Assembly (NCBI GenBank): GCA_011374975.1
Contig: DRNU01000175.1
Span: 1 to 36,380, forward strand
Reading direction: 5' to 3'
Source of the DNA: Gammaproteobacteria bacterium
GTDB taxonomy: Bacteria > Pseudomonadota > Gammaproteobacteria > DSM-19610
DNA: 36,380 nucleotides
This document shows, piece by piece, positions 15,430-24,818 of this stretch. Within the stretch, counting starts at the first letter, position 1; each line of letters starts with the position of its first letter. The notes beneath the pieces were generated by a model. The model saw only the letters and a program-made list of their open reading frames with translations. It was not told the origin of the DNA and did no database searches. Position numbers and translations under genes: made by a program.

Positions 15430-16476
15430 TCAGTTTTCTTTGTTGTCGATCAGGGGTAAGGTCTGTCCTTCACCCTCAGGCGGCTGCAAGCCAATCTGCA
15501 AATATGCATTGCGCGTAGCCATCCGCCCTCGCGGCGTCCGAATAATGAACCCCTGCTGAATCAGGTAAGGCTCCAGCACATCCTCGATGGTGCCCTTCTC
15601 TTCTCCGATTGCCGCCGCCAGGTTATCCACTCCTACCGGCCCACCATCGAACTTCTCGATAATCGTCCGCAACAAGCGCCGGTCCTGGCTGTCGAAGCCC
15701 TGCCCATCCACATCCAGCATAAGCATGGCCGCCTCCACGACTACCGCCGTCACCACACCGGAAGCCTTGATCTCCGCGTAGTCACGCACTCGCCGCAACA
15801 AGCGATTGGCGATACGCGGTGTGCCGCGCGAACGCTGCGCCAGCGCAACTGCACCGGCATCATCCATCTCGATACCCAGGATATGCGCCGAACGCCGCAG
15901 GATGGTGGCCAGGTCCTTGCTGTTATAGAACTCCAGTCGCTGCACGATGCCGAAACGGTCACGCAGCGGCGAGGTCAGCAAGCCGGCGCGCGTGGTGGCG
16001 CCCACCAGCGTGAAAGGCGGCAGATCCAGCTTGATGGAACGCGCCGCCGGTCCCTCACCGATGACGATGTCCAACTGGTAGTCTTCCATCGCCGGGTAGA
16101 GGATTTCCTCGACCACCGGGCTGAGGCGGTGGATTTCGTCCACGAACAGGACGTCGTGCGGTTCGAGGTTGGTGAGCAATGCTGCCAGGTCGCCCTGTTT
16201 CTCCAGCACCGGCCCGGCGCTGTGGCGCAGGTTGGCGCCCATCTCGTTGGCGATGATATGCGCCAGGGTGGTCTTGCCCAGCCCGGGCGGGCCGAAGATG
16301 AGCACGTGGTCCAGCGCTTCCTCGCGCCGCCGCGCCGCCTCGATAAATATCTCCATCTGCCCGGTGACCTGCGGCTGGCCCACGTAGTCGCCCAGTGATT
16401 TGGGGCGGATGGCGCGGTCCAGAGCTTCATCCTCGCGGGAGGCGCTGGCGGTGACGATGCGGTCGGGTTCGATCAT
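15430..16476 (-). CDS. ruvB: RuvB, Holliday junction branch-migration ATPase
   Basis: RuvB is the AAA+ motor that drives Holliday junction branch migration with RuvA. The 348-residue product has the N-terminal [11 protein letters not shown] segment, Walker [10 protein letters not shown], Walker [10 protein letters not shown], sensor-1 GATTRAG, the arginine finger region SPLRDRFGI, and a C-terminal winged-helix domain ending with the PRGRMAT motif. Length and motifs are standard. It is separated from ruvA by a DUF3179 gene of the same orientation (16521-17507), which breaks the usual ruvC-ruvA-ruvB run. Confidence 0.97.
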   Translation of the reverse strand: MIEPDRIVTASASREDEALDRAIRPKSLGDYVGQPQVTGQMEIFIEAARRREEALDHVLIFGPPGLGKTTLAHIIANEMGANLRHSAGPVLEKQGDLAALLTNLEPHDVLFVDEIHRLSPVVEEILYPAMEDYQLDIVIGEGPAARSIKLDLPPFTLVGATTRAGLLTSPLRDRFGIVQRLEFYNSKDLATILRRSAHILGIEMDDAGAVALAQRSRGTPRIANRLLRRVRDYAEIKASGVVTAVVVEAAMLMLDVDGQGFDSQDRRLLRTIIEKFDGGPVGVDNLAAAIGEEKGTIEDVLEPYLIQQGFIIRTPRGRMATRNAYLQIGLQPPEGEGQTLPLIDNKEN

Positions 16477-16520
16477 GGGACTCAGGATACAGGCTGCGGG
16501 GAAGCCGGTACAGGGTGCGC

Positions 16521-17507
16521 TCAGGGCGCTGTGTAGACCTCGGAATCCGGGTGAAATGCCTGCCAGGCGAACCAGTAGCCGATGGTGCTGGGCAGTTCCC
16601 TGCCTGTGGCATCGAATACGTTGCCACTGCGGTTTTCCGCATCGAAGCGGATGCGCAGCTCACGGCCGGCGAAACGGTCGTGCAGCTCACCGTCGGTGCG
16701 CGATAACTCGCTGAAGGGGTAGACCTTGCTGGCGCCATCGAGGGTCAGGCCGATGACCCGTTCCTTGGGGTGGTAGCGCGGGTCCACGGCGTTGCGCATC
16801 GGGAAATACAGCGCCCTGCTGCTCTCGTAACCGGCGTACGGGGTGCGCCGGTAGTCGCGGCGATAGCCGGTATCCGTGGACAGTACCCGGGTATCCGGAT
16901 GGCGGCGGCGCCAGTCACCCCAGATGGTGTGGGACATGGCGATCTGTTGCAGGCGGCTGCCGCGTAACGGGCCGCTGATGGCCTGGCGCATCAGTTGTGA
17001 CCAGAGTGAGTCGGTGGCGCGGTCGTAGAGCAGGACATCGTTGTTGTACAGCAGGCCGGAGACGCCGAAACGGTGGTCTTTTCCGTCCACGGCGGCGATG
17101 AAGGCCATGCCGGTGCCGCACAGGGGACAGTAGCTGACTACGACGGACTCGCGGTTGAAACGGTCGTTGACGATTTCGTGGTAGTTGAGGATTTTGACCG
17201 GGTAGGCCTTGCGGGTGCCGTTGCGGTCGATGCCCAGGACGGGATCGTTGTCTTGCAGGAAATCAGCCTTGCCTGCGGCGATGAAAAGCGGTTTGTCGAT
17301 GGCCGGGATGCCGTCGCGGGGTGGGCCGCCGTGGTGGATTTCTGTAGCTGGAACCAGGGAGTTGCTCAGGTCGAAGCCATTGGTGGGGCCGGCGTAGAGG
17401 TAGGTTGGACCGAAATACCAGGCCACGCCGACCAGGAATAGCGGGTAGATCACCCAGCGGGCCCGGGGTGTGGATATTAGGCGGGTTTTCCACCATGCCT
17501 GCGGCAT
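16521..17507 (-). CDS. DUF3179 membrane-anchored protein
   Basis: The 328-residue product has an N-terminal membrane anchor (about residues 16-33, [20 protein letters not shown]) and the DUF3179 domain. Hallmarks are [26 protein letters not shown], the Cys pair in [31 protein letters not shown] and a second copy-like segment [18 protein letters not shown]. The biochemical function of the family is not known. The frame is open to 17612, but ATG 17505-17507 is chosen because AAGGA precedes it and the upstream residues come from the dispersed repeat. Its place between ruvA and ruvB is atypical and suggests insertion. Confidence 0.85.
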   Translation of the reverse strand: MPQAWWKTRLISTPRARWVIYPLFLVGVAWYFGPTYLYAGPTNGFDLSNSLVPATEIHHGGPPRDGIPAIDKPLFIAAGKADFLQDNDPVLGIDRNGTRKAYPVKILNYHEIVNDRFNRESVVVSYCPLCGTGMAFIAAVDGKDHRFGVSGLLYNNDVLLYDRATDSLWSQLMRQAISGPLRGSRLQQIAMSHTIWGDWRRRHPDTRVLSTDTGYRRDYRRTPYAGYESSRALYFPMRNAVDPRYHPKERVIGLTLDGASKVYPFSELSRTDGELHDRFAGRELRIRFDAENRSGNVFDATGRELPSTIGYWFAWQAFHPDSEVYTAP

Positions 17508-17588
17508 ACAGTACCGTCCTTCGTGGTTTTCGCCACGCTCATGGGCTGATTTGACAGGGGGGATGGGGGCAAGTTCGATGGTGTACCT

Positions 17589-17616
17589 GTCATTGCGAGC
17601 GCAGCGCGGCAATGAC
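17589..17616. repeat. Dispersed inverted repeat, short copy
   Basis: GTCATTGCGAGCGCAGCG followed by CGGCAATGAC is one arm of the element seen at 9906-9983, joined directly to the start of the opposite arm end (AATGAC), so the spacer and most of one arm are missing. It lies between ruvA and the DUF3179 gene. Confidence 0.75.
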
Positions 17617-17651
17617 GGGGGAGTTCGGGTCAGAAGGTGGTGGTGAGGGGG

Positions 17652-18257
17652 TTATTTTCTGACAGTGGCCTGCAAGGCGGTTCTGATGATTTCTTCGGTG
17701 CCAACATTGCGAGTCTCGACGGCGCGCACCATGCGGCTGGCATCCTGTGGCTTGTAGCCCAGTGCCACCAGGGCGCTGACGGCTTCCTCGACCGGGTTGA
17801 CGACATCCGGCTGTGCTGCCGCCGCGGCGCCCGGCACGCTGTCGCCGGTATCCCAGTCAGCCAGCCGGTCGCGCATTTCCACCACCAGCCGTTCGGCGGT
17901 TTTCTTGCCGACGCCGGGCAGTTTGACCAGTGTTGCGGTATCACCGGCCTGCACGCAGGCGGCGAAACTGCCGGCTTCCATCCCGGACAGGATGGTCAGC
18001 GCCATCTTGGCGCCGACACCGTTGACCTTGATCAGGGTGCGGAACAGGGTGCGGTCGGACAGTTTGCTGAAACCGTACAGGGTATGGGCGTCTTCACGCA
18101 CCACGAGGTGGGTGAACAGGGTGACGGTCTCGCCCAGCGCCGGCAGGTCGTAGAAGGTGGTCATGGGCGCGTTGACTTCGTAGCCGATGCCCTGCACGTC
18201 CAGCACCAGGCCGGGGGGCTGTTTTTCACGCAGTACGCCGCGCAGGAAGCCGATCAT
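17652..18257 (-). CDS. ruvA: RuvA, Holliday junction-binding subunit
   Basis: RuvA binds four-way junctions as a tetramer and loads RuvB. The 201-residue product begins [19 protein letters not shown] (OB-fold domain I) and contains two helix-hairpin-helix motifs ([16 protein letters not shown] and [19 protein letters not shown]). It has a flexible acidic linker and a C-terminal RuvB-binding domain ([18 protein letters not shown]). It overlaps ruvC by 4 nt (ATGA). Confidence 0.97.
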   Translation of the reverse strand: MIGFLRGVLREKQPPGLVLDVQGIGYEVNAPMTTFYDLPALGETVTLFTHLVVREDAHTLYGFSKLSDRTLFRTLIKVNGVGAKMALTILSGMEAGSFAACVQAGDTATLVKLPGVGKKTAERLVVEMRDRLADWDTGDSVPGAAAAAQPDVVNPVEEAVSALVALGYKPQDASRMVRAVETRNVGTEEIIRTALQATVRK

Positions 18258-18772
18258 CGCAGCCGCCCCCCGCGTAATTTCGTGGCGGCATCGACGCGCT
18301 GCAGGGCCCGGTTCTGAAAACTGTGGCAGAGCGCGATGGCCAGCGCATCGGCGGCATCCGCCTGCGGGGTGTCGCTCAGGTTCAGCAGGACGCGCACCAT
18401 GTGCTGTACCTGTTCTTTGTCGGCGCCGCCCTTGCCGACCACCGCCTGTTTGATTTCACGCGGGGCGTACTCGGCGACGCTCAGGCCGGAGGTGACCGCG
18501 GCGCAGATGGCCGCGCCGCGCGCCTGGCCCAGTTTCAGGGCGGAACCGGCGTTGCGGTGCATGAAGACGCTTTCGATGGCGAACTGTGCAGGGCTGAACT
18601 CGCCGATCAGTTCATTCAGCTCGCGGAAGATGAGGCCCAGTTTTTCAGGCAGGGTATCGCCCGTGACCTGCAGGCAGCCACTGGTGACGTAGCGCGACTG
18701 GCTGCCCTCGCAGTCGATCACGCCATAACCGGTGAGGCGGGAGCCGGGATCGATGCCCAGGATGCGGGTCAT
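18254..18772 (-). CDS. ruvC: RuvC, Holliday junction resolvase
   Basis: RuvC is the RNase H-fold endonuclease that cleaves Holliday junctions. The 172-residue product starts [20 protein letters not shown] (first catalytic Asp), has [23 protein letters not shown] (catalytic Glu) and a C-terminal Asp pair in [14 protein letters not shown]. Length is standard. It lies 11 nt after yebC and overlaps ruvA, forming the common yebC-ruvC-ruvA order. Confidence 0.97.
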   Translation of the reverse strand: MTRILGIDPGSRLTGYGVIDCEGSQSRYVTSGCLQVTGDTLPEKLGLIFRELNELIGEFSPAQFAIESVFMHRNAGSALKLGQARGAAICAAVTSGLSVAEYAPREIKQAVVGKGGADKEQVQHMVRVLLNLSDTPQADAADALAIALCHSFQNRALQRVDAATKLRGGRLR

Positions 18773-18783
18773 GGGATGCCGGT

Positions 18784-19527
18784 CTACAGCTCGGCCAGTA
18801 TTTCCGCGGAAATATCCGCGTTGGAATACACCTCCTGCACGTCGTCGAGGTCCTCCAGTCGGTCGATCAGGCGCAGCATTTTCTCGGCGTCATCCTTGCT
18901 CAGCGACAGGGTGTTCTCGGCGCGCATGGTCACTTCCGCTTCCTGCGGTTCGAAACCGGCCTCGGTCATGGCGTCTTTCACGCTGACAAAATCTTCCGGC
19001 GTGGTCAGTACGTCGATGGAGCCGTCGTCGTTGGTGACGATGTCCTGGGCGCCCGCTTCCAGCGCCGCTTCCATGATGGCGTCCTCGTCGCTGCCCGGCG
19101 GGTAGCTGAGAATCCCGGTCTGCTCGAACTGGAACGCCACCGAGCCGCTGGTGCCGAGGTTGCCGCCGGCCTTGGTGAAGGCGTGCCGCACCTCGGACAC
19201 GGTGCGGTTGCGGTTGTCTGTCATGCAGTCGACGATCACCGCGACGCCGCTCGGGCCGTAGCCCTCGTAGCGGATCTCGTCGAAGTTCTCGCCGTCCTGC
19301 GCACCCGAGCCGCGCTTGATGGCGCGCTCGATGGTGTCTTTGGTCATGTTGGCGCCGAGCGCCTTGTCCACCGCCAGCCGCAGCCGCGGGTTGGACGCCG
19401 GGTCGGCATCACCGGAACGCGCGGCGACCGTTATCTCACGGATCAGCTTGGTAAAAATCTTGCCGCGCTTGGAGTCCTGCGCCTTTTTGCGGTGTTGGAT
19501 ATTGGCCCATTTACTGTGTCCGGCCAT
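18784..19527 (-). CDS. yebC: YebC/TACO1-family protein
   Basis: The 247-residue product begins [25 protein letters not shown], the invariant YebC start, and carries [24 protein letters not shown] and FEQTGILSY segments. YebC-family proteins were long described as transcriptional regulators; more recent work links them to relieving ribosome stalling at proline runs. It heads the ruvCA run and is divergent from ubiT. Confidence 0.95.
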   Translation of the reverse strand: MAGHSKWANIQHRKKAQDSKRGKIFTKLIREITVAARSGDADPASNPRLRLAVDKALGANMTKDTIERAIKRGSGAQDGENFDEIRYEGYGPSGVAVIVDCMTDNRNRTVSEVRHAFTKAGGNLGTSGSVAFQFEQTGILSYPPGSDEDAIMEAALEAGAQDIVTNDDGSIDVLTTPEDFVSVKDAMTEAGFEPQEAEVTMRAENTLSLSKDDAEKMLRLIDRLEDLDDVQEVYSNADISAEILAEL

Positions 19528-19620
19528 GCCTGCCTCGCTACTGGTTGAAATCTGTCAGGATTCTAGCATTGACGGGCCAGCGGCGTAAGGCGGCGGCACG
19601 GCGGGCTGTCTGCACAGGCC

Positions 19621-19634
19621 TTGATCTGGATTAA
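19621..19634 (+). promoter_or_regulatory. FNR/CRP-family box before ubiT
   Basis: TTGATCTGGATTAA matches the FNR consensus TTGAT-N4-ATCAA at nine of ten positions. Its centre is about 43 nt before the ubiT start. A TAGACT element at 19656-19661 could be the -10 box, which would put the box near -41.5, the usual activating position. This fits a gene for oxygen-independent ubiquinone synthesis being switched on without oxygen. Confidence 0.6.
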
Positions 19635-19670
19635 GGTTCCGGCGCGGCGAAACGCTAGACTGGCCTGCCT

Positions 19671-20159
19671 ATGAATCTGCCTGCTCCGAAAAACACCCCC
19701 AGCCTGCCGCGCCTGCTGGCAGCCCCCCTGGCCCGCCTGCCCGACCCGCTGCATTCGCGCCTGCTGGCGCTGGCGCTCACGCGCACGCTGGATGAATCGC
19801 TGCGCGAGGGGGAGCTGGATTTTTTACAGGACAAGTCGCTGTCGATCCGGGTGCGCGATGCCGGTATCGATTTCCGGCTGACGCTGGGTAACGGGCGACT
19901 AGTGGCGGCGAGCCACGTCGGCAAGTGTGACCTGGTGATCGAGGGGACGGTTTATGACTTCATGCAAATGCTGGGGCGCCAGGTGGATCCAGATACGCTG
20001 GTATTCCAGCGCCGGCTGGTGATGCAGGGAAATACCGAGCTCGGGCTGGAGGTGAAGAATTTTCTTGACGGGCTGGATATGGAGGCGCTGGCATGGCATC
20101 GGCACCTGGAGCCGGTGTTGTTGAAGATATTGCCGGTGTATAAAAAGTTATTCAGTTAG
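19671..20159 (+). CDS. ubiT: UbiT, SCP2-domain factor for anaerobic ubiquinone synthesis
   Basis: The 162-residue product has an SCP2-type lipid-binding domain with the UbiT (YhbT) signature: LRVRDAGIDF-like beta strand, DLVIEGTVYDFMQML, then DTLVFQRRLVMQGNTELGLEVKNFLDGLD. UbiT is thought to bind ubiquinone intermediates and works with UbiU/UbiV in the oxygen-independent pathway. Both partners are encoded about 13 kb away in this window (33630-35604), on the other strand; in many genomes they are adjacent and divergent. No ribosome site is visible and, if the -10 element at 19656 is used, the leader would be almost absent. Confidence 0.88.
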   Translation: MNLPAPKNTPSLPRLLAAPLARLPDPLHSRLLALALTRTLDESLREGELDFLQDKSLSIRVRDAGIDFRLTLGNGRLVAASHVGKCDLVIEGTVYDFMQMLGRQVDPDTLVFQRRLVMQGNTELGLEVKNFLDGLDMEALAWHRHLEPVLLKILPVYKKLFS

Positions 20160-20189
20160 ACCCGCTCTAATCCAGACCTCAGCCGTCAC

Positions 20190-21119
20190 TCAGGCACTGT
20201 AGGCCGACTCCGGCCAGCGCCGTTTCATGCACAGCCATTGTTCCGGGCGCGCGCGTATCCATTCCTCAAACAGCCGGTTCAGCTCAGCCGTCGCCCTGAT
20301 CATGCGTTCCGGGTCCGCAGGCTCGCAACCGGTCAGCAGCGGTGCGTGGAAAGTCATCCGGTAACGTGCATCTTCGATGCGCTCGACCTGCACCGGGATC
20401 AACGGGCAATTCAGTTTCATCGCCAGCCAGGCCGGACTGGTGGTGGTCGGTGCCTGCCGGCCGAAAAAATCTATCGCCTCCCCGCTATCGACGCGCTGGT
20501 CCGGCAACAGGCCGATCGAGCGGCCGGCACGAATCTCGCGGATTACCTGTTGCAGGGCATGTGTCTTGGCTATGAACCGGCAACCGGAGGCACGACGCTG
20601 CGCCTGGAGCAGGGATTCCAGCACCGCGTTGCCCTGCGGCCCGTAGACAGCACTCAAGGGAATCCCCCTGGCTTTCAGCGTGGGCGCAACCAGTTCCCAG
20701 TTGCCGAGGTGTGCGCCGGCGTAAATCGCCGGTCGACGGTCTTCGAGTATCGGGCGCGACGCGCTGTTGATCACAACATCGATACGCGGTTCTGCGCCGG
20801 TAGCGCGGATCTTTTCCAGGTGCGGGTACTCGGCCAGCACCGCGCCGAAGTTTTCCCAGATGCCACAGGCGAGTGTGTCGGTCTCGTTTTCGTCGAGGTT
20901 GTCGAACGCCAGCCTGAGGTTGCGTTTTATGCGCTGGTGCTTGTGTGTTTTTGGCCCGAGCCGGCGAAACAGTTTTCTGCCGGTGGCCGATGCACGCGCC
21001 GGAGACATATGCCCGACCAGGAACCAGAACAGGCGCAACATCCAGCCCTCCATCGAGCGACTGATGTTGCGTAACCACAACAAGTGTGCGGATTGTTGCC
21101 GAAACAGGATACGTCCCAC
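20190..21119 (-). CDS. LpxL/HtrB-family lipid A acyltransferase
   Basis: The 309-residue product is a lysophospholipid acyltransferase-superfamily member of the LpxL/LpxM type, which adds a secondary acyl chain to lipid A at the inner membrane. The catalytic His-x4-Glu motif is in AGAHLGNWELVAP. Downstream come SAVYGPQGNAVLE, GRSIGLLPDQRVDSG (typical of the family) and FFGRQAPTTTSPAWLA. The start is taken at GTG 21117-21119 with AAAGG upstream; ATG at 21051-21053 (MEGWMLRLFWFLVGH) is closer to the usual start of the hydrophobic anchor but has no ribosome site. It converges on ubiT, and a dispersed repeat ends 24 nt upstream. Confidence 0.88.
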   Translation of the reverse strand: MGRILFRQQSAHLLWLRNISRSMEGWMLRLFWFLVGHMSPARASATGRKLFRRLGPKTHKHQRIKRNLRLAFDNLDENETDTLACGIWENFGAVLAEYPHLEKIRATGAEPRIDVVINSASRPILEDRRPAIYAGAHLGNWELVAPTLKARGIPLSAVYGPQGNAVLESLLQAQRRASGCRFIAKTHALQQVIREIRAGRSIGLLPDQRVDSGEAIDFFGRQAPTTTSPAWLAMKLNCPLIPVQVERIEDARYRMTFHAPLLTGCEPADPERMIRATAELNRLFEEWIRARPEQWLCMKRRWPESAYSA

Positions 21120-21142
21120 GTGTCTTTACCTTTGATACACCT

Positions 21143-21229
21143 TCATTGCGAGTACTGCGCGGCAATCTCTTTAATCACTCTGGCATGACACCAGGCGCAA
21201 GAAAATTGCCACGCTGCGCTCGCAATGAC
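21143..21229. repeat. Dispersed inverted repeat, copy 2
   Basis: Arms at 21143-21169 (TCATTGCGAG-TGCGCGGCAATCTC type) and 21203-21229 (ATTGCC-CGCTGCGCTCGCAATGAC type) are inverted copies around a spacer of about 33 nt, the same family as 9906-9983. The element lies in the 316-nt gap between divergent genes, close to the start of the lipid A acyltransferase gene. Confidence 0.8.
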
Positions 21230-21322
21230 GGATCACTAAAACAGGTTACGCAGCATATGTCAGATCATCTGCAGCTGTCGCTCGACATGGGGGGACGATT
21301 CAAGCGAGCGTTATATACAACA

Positions 21323-21328
21323 TATACT
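21323..21328 (+). promoter_or_regulatory. Possible -10 element for the glycan operon
   Basis: TATACT at 21323-21328 sits in an AT-rich patch (TTATATACAACATATACT) within an otherwise GC-rich gap, 107 nt before the NeuB-like start. No convincing -35 box is found at 16-18 nt spacing. It is the best promoter candidate for the nine-gene unit but remains weak. Confidence 0.25.
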
Positions 21329-21435
21329 GCGTCGCCAGTGAAGTTACATTTATTCAATCGCTTCCGCCAACAGGTCATTGATGAGCTGTTGCAGCGGGAG
21401 CTGTTTGTGTACAGGCACAAAGGAGAACATGGTCA

Positions 21436-22515
21436 ATGCGCAGTCTCTCGATCAATGGAACAACCATTCACGATAACAGCCCCTGTTATGTCATCGCCGA
21501 AATAGGGAACAACCACCAGGGCAAGCTGGAAACGGCCATGGAGATGTTTCGCGTGGCCAAGGAGTGCGGTGCTGACGCGGTAAAGTTGCAAAAAAGAGAC
21601 AATCGCAACCTGCTGACCCGTGCCGGCTTCGACAAGCCTTACGACCATGAAAACAGCTTTGGTACAACCTACGGTGAACACCGTGAGTTCCTGGAGTTTG
21701 GCTGGAGTGAGTACCGGACACTGATGGAGTATGCACAGGAGATCGGTGTCACCATGGTGGCCACCGCCTTCGATATGCCCAGTGCCGATTTTCTTGCCAA
21801 GCTCGATATACCGGCGTTCAAACTCGCCTCGGGCGACCTGAAAAATATTCCGTTACTGAAGCATATCGCGGAATTCGGCAAGCCGATGGTCATCAGTACG
21901 GGTGGAGGTTCGATGGATGACGTCAACCGGGCCTACGATGCGATTATGCCGATCAACCAGCAACTCGGGATTCTGCAGTGCACCGCGGGCTACCCGGCCG
22001 AGTTCAGCGAACTGAACCTGCGTGTCATCACCACCTTCCGCGAACGTTTCCCTGATGTCACGGTCGGCCTCTCCTCGCACGACAACGGCATTGCCATGGC
22101 TATCGCCGCCTATATGCTGGGTGCGCGCATTGTCGAAAAGCACTTTACCTTCAACCATACCTGGAAAGGTACCGACCACGCTTTCTCGCTGGAGCCGTCA
22201 GGCTTCCGCAAGCTGGTGCGCGACCTGAGCCGGCTCAACGTGGCGATTGGCGACGGCGTCAAGCGTACCTATCCCAGCGAACGCGCGCCCATCGTCAAAA
22301 TGGGCAAGAAGCTGGTCGCGGCACGCGACCTGCCGCAGGGACACACTATCCGACCCGAGGATATCGCCATTAAATCTCCCGGCGACGGTCTGGCACCTTA
22401 CGAAATCGACAAGGTGGTCGGGCGCGTTACGCGCCAGGCACTGAAAGCGGATGACGACATTCTGTTTGAAGTCCTGAACGGCGCCGAATACTGGCAGGAG
22501 CTGGCCGTCTCTTGA
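21436..22515 (+). CDS. NeuB-family ulosonic acid synthase
   Basis: The 359-residue product has the NeuB layout: a TIM-barrel condensing domain (about 1-280) and a C-terminal SAF/antifreeze-like domain (about 290-345, KKLVAARDLPQGHTIRPEDIAIKSPG). Motifs include YVIAEIGNNHQGKLE, ADAVKLQKRD, FKLASGDLKNIPLL, STGGGS, LSSHDNGI and EKHFTFNHTWKGTDHAFSLEP. The family condenses phosphoenolpyruvate with an aldose or aldose phosphate to give a 2-keto-3-deoxy acid. The aldose here is unknown; a separate KdsC-like phosphatase in the cluster hints at a phosphorylated substrate. ATG 21436 follows AGGAG (21421) by 11 nt. It opens a nine-gene unit. Confidence 0.9.
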   Translation: MRSLSINGTTIHDNSPCYVIAEIGNNHQGKLETAMEMFRVAKECGADAVKLQKRDNRNLLTRAGFDKPYDHENSFGTTYGEHREFLEFGWSEYRTLMEYAQEIGVTMVATAFDMPSADFLAKLDIPAFKLASGDLKNIPLLKHIAEFGKPMVISTGGGSMDDVNRAYDAIMPINQQLGILQCTAGYPAEFSELNLRVITTFRERFPDVTVGLSSHDNGIAMAIAAYMLGARIVEKHFTFNHTWKGTDHAFSLEPSGFRKLVRDLSRLNVAIGDGVKRTYPSERAPIVKMGKKLVAARDLPQGHTIRPEDIAIKSPGDGLAPYEIDKVVGRVTRQALKADDDILFEVLNGAEYWQELAVS

Positions 22516-23324
22516 AGGAACTGTTCGACCTGACATCTGAAACAGCTGTTGTCACCGGTGCGCTTGGCAGGCTGGGCAGTGTCTGGATCGAAGCCCTGCT
22601 GGGCGCCGGCGCCTCGGTGTATGCGCTCGATTTGCCGGGTATGCCGGTCTCCAAAGCCTTTGCCGAGCTGCAGACGCGCTACGACGATGACCGCCTGCGC
22701 CTGGCGCGGGCCGATGTGCGCAATCGTCCGGCACTGGAAAAGGCCTGCCTTGAGTGTGAAGAGAAACACGGTGTACCGGGCATCCTGGTCAACAATGCCG
22801 GTATCGACCGGCCACCCGCCAGCAACGACGAAAGCTATCGCCTGGAAGATATTCCGCTGAAGGAAAACCGTGAAATTTTCGAAATCAACACACTGGGCCT
22901 GTTTCAGACTGCGCAGGTATTCGGCAGCCGTATGACCAAAGCCGGCTACGGTTCGATTATCAACATCGGTTCGCTGTATGCCGGTGTGTCGCCGGACGCC
23001 CGCTTTTACGATCACATCCAGGATGACCCGCCGTTCCTCAAGCCACCGGCCTATGGCGCTTCCAAAGCGGCTGTGGTCAACCTGACCAAATACCTGGCCA
23101 CGCACTGGGCCGCGCAGGGTGTGCGCGTCAACGCCCTGTCGCCCGGCGGTGTACTGGGCGACCAGGACGAGCAGTTTAAAGAAAAATTCTGCGCCCGGGT
23201 GCCGATGGGCCGGATGGCTGTCAGTGACGACCTGTACGGCCCGTTACTGTTTCTCGCTTCACGCGCCTCGACCTACGTCACCGGCACCGAGCTGATTGTC
23301 GACGGCGGCTTCACCGCCTGGTAA
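22512..23324 (+). CDS. Short-chain dehydrogenase/reductase of the glycan cluster
   Basis: The 270-residue SDR has a Rossmann start (TAVVTGALGRLGSVWIEALLGAG), the NNAG motif (LVNNAGIDRP), the catalytic Tyr-x3-Lys in YGASKAA and an SPGGVLG loop. The C-terminus YVTGTELIVDGGFTAW is typical. It presumably oxidises or reduces a hydroxyl or keto group of the sugar precursor or product; the position is unknown. The start codon is TTG (22512-22514), overlapping the NeuB-like stop as TTGA, so the two are translationally coupled. Confidence 0.88.
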   Translation: MKELFDLTSETAVVTGALGRLGSVWIEALLGAGASVYALDLPGMPVSKAFAELQTRYDDDRLRLARADVRNRPALEKACLECEEKHGVPGILVNNAGIDRPPASNDESYRLEDIPLKENREIFEINTLGLFQTAQVFGSRMTKAGYGSIINIGSLYAGVSPDARFYDHIQDDPPFLKPPAYGASKAAVVNLTKYLATHWAAQGVRVNALSPGGVLGDQDEQFKEKFCARVPMGRMAVSDDLYGPLLFLASRASTYVTGTELIVDGGFTAW

Positions 23325-23343
23325 CCCTTGCCGAGTTGATTGC

Positions 23344-24816
23344 ATGACACCTGATTTCATTCCCGATTGCATACCGAACTGGATTGGCGGCAAGCAGGCC
23401 GCGGCGGCCGGTGGCGAGGATTTTCCCAAGCTGTCACCGCACAGTGGCGCTGAATTGTATGGCGTTGCGCGGTCGGGTGCGGCGGATGTCGGGCGTGCCG
23501 TGCAGGCCGCAACGCAGGCCCAGCCGGCCTGGGCCGGGCTGACCCCGGTGCAGCGCGGCGAAGTCCTGCATGAAATCGCCCAGGGCCTGCGCCATGAGCG
23601 TGACAACATGGCCGCTGTGGTGGCCCTTGAAACCGGCATGTCGCACCAGGCGGCGCTGGGCGAGACCGCCGCCGCCATTGCCCAGGGCGAGTTCATGGCC
23701 GGCGAAGGACGCCGCTTTTACGGGCGCACCAGCACCAGCGCCGTGGCCAATAAATCCGCCATGACAGTACGCCAGCCGCTGGGCGTGGCCGGCCTGATCA
23801 TTGCCGCCAATACTCCGATTGCCAATCTTGCCTGGAAAGTTTTCCCGGCACTGATCTGCGGCAATACCGCGGTGCTGAAAGCCGCCGAAGACACCCCGGC
23901 CAGCGCCTGGCTGTTCGGCAAAATCGCCGCCGAGGCCGGGCTTCCCGCCGGGGTGCTGAATATTGTGCAGGGTTACGGCCTGGAAGCCGGCGCCCCCCTG
24001 GTGGACGACCCGCGCGTGGCGATTATCAGTTTTACCGGATCAACTGCCGTGGGCAAACGTATCGCGGCCACGGCCGGCGAGCGCCTGGCGCGCCTGTCGC
24101 TGGAACTGGGCGGCAAGAATCCGCTGATCGTGTGCGACGATGCCGACCTGGACAACGCGATCCACTGGGTGCTGCTGGCCGCCTTCAGCAATGCCGGTCA
24201 ACGCTGCGCGGCAGCAAGCCGGATTATTATTTTCGACAGCATCTATGACGAGTTCCGCGAGCGGCTGGTAGCGCGCACCGGGCAGCTGAAAGTCGGCCCC
24301 ACCGATGACGATGACTTCGGCCCGGTCATCAATGAAAGACAACTGAACAATATGCTGCTGGCGATCGAGCGCGCCCGGCAGGCCGGCGCGACCATCCTGA
24401 CCGGCGGTACCCGCCTGAACGACCCGGCACACGCCGGCGGCTTCTACCTGGCGCCCACTATTCTCGAAAATGCCGCGCCCGATGCCGAGATATCCACCAC
24501 CGAGCTGTTCGGCCCGATCACCTGCCTGTACCGGGCCGGTGATTTCCAGCAGGCGCTGGACATGGCCAACGACTCGCCCTACGGCCTGACCGCCAGTATC
24601 CACACCCGCAGCATTCATCGCGCCACGGTGTTTACCCAACGCATCCAGGCCGGCGTGGCGGTGGTCAACGGCGGTACCCACGGCAGTGAACCGCATATGC
24701 CGTTCGGTGGTTTGAAACAGTCGGGTAACGGTACGCGCGAACCGGGCACCGAGGCGCTCGATGTGTATTCCGAGTTGAAAGACATTTATATCAACATCGA
24801 CCCGGGGCAACTCTGA
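23344..24816 (+). CDS. Aldehyde dehydrogenase of the glycan cluster
   Basis: The 490-residue NAD(P)-dependent aldehyde dehydrogenase carries the general-base Glu254 in LSLELGGKNP, the catalytic Cys288 in NAGQRCAAAS, Lys179 in AVLKAAEDTP and FTGSTAVG for cofactor binding. The segment that is usually PWNFP reads AANTPIAN, though the expected Asn is retained. It would convert an aldehyde to an acid; within this cluster the substrate may be a sugar aldehyde. ATG 23344 is chosen, since the frame is open upstream only into the end of the SDR gene. Confidence 0.9.
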   Translation: MTPDFIPDCIPNWIGGKQAAAAGGEDFPKLSPHSGAELYGVARSGAADVGRAVQAATQAQPAWAGLTPVQRGEVLHEIAQGLRHERDNMAAVVALETGMSHQAALGETAAAIAQGEFMAGEGRRFYGRTSTSAVANKSAMTVRQPLGVAGLIIAANTPIANLAWKVFPALICGNTAVLKAAEDTPASAWLFGKIAAEAGLPAGVLNIVQGYGLEAGAPLVDDPRVAIISFTGSTAVGKRIAATAGERLARLSLELGGKNPLIVCDDADLDNAIHWVLLAAFSNAGQRCAAASRIIIFDSIYDEFRERLVARTGQLKVGPTDDDDFGPVINERQLNNMLLAIERARQAGATILTGGTRLNDPAHAGGFYLAPTILENAAPDAEISTTELFGPITCLYRAGDFQQALDMANDSPYGLTASIHTRSIHRATVFTQRIQAGVAVVNGGTHGSEPHMPFGGLKQSGNGTREPGTEALDVYSELKDIYINIDPGQL

Positions 24817-24818
24817 GC

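Noticed and set aside
15230-15559. Plus-strand frame into the ruvB end
   Set aside because: More than a third is antisense to ruvB and the sequence shows no domain, signal or conserved pattern.
21257-21505. Small frame (about 82 codons) before the NeuB-like gene
   Set aside because: It runs on into the NeuB-like gene out of frame, has no ribosome site and no recognisable features; a micro-ORF cannot be fully excluded.
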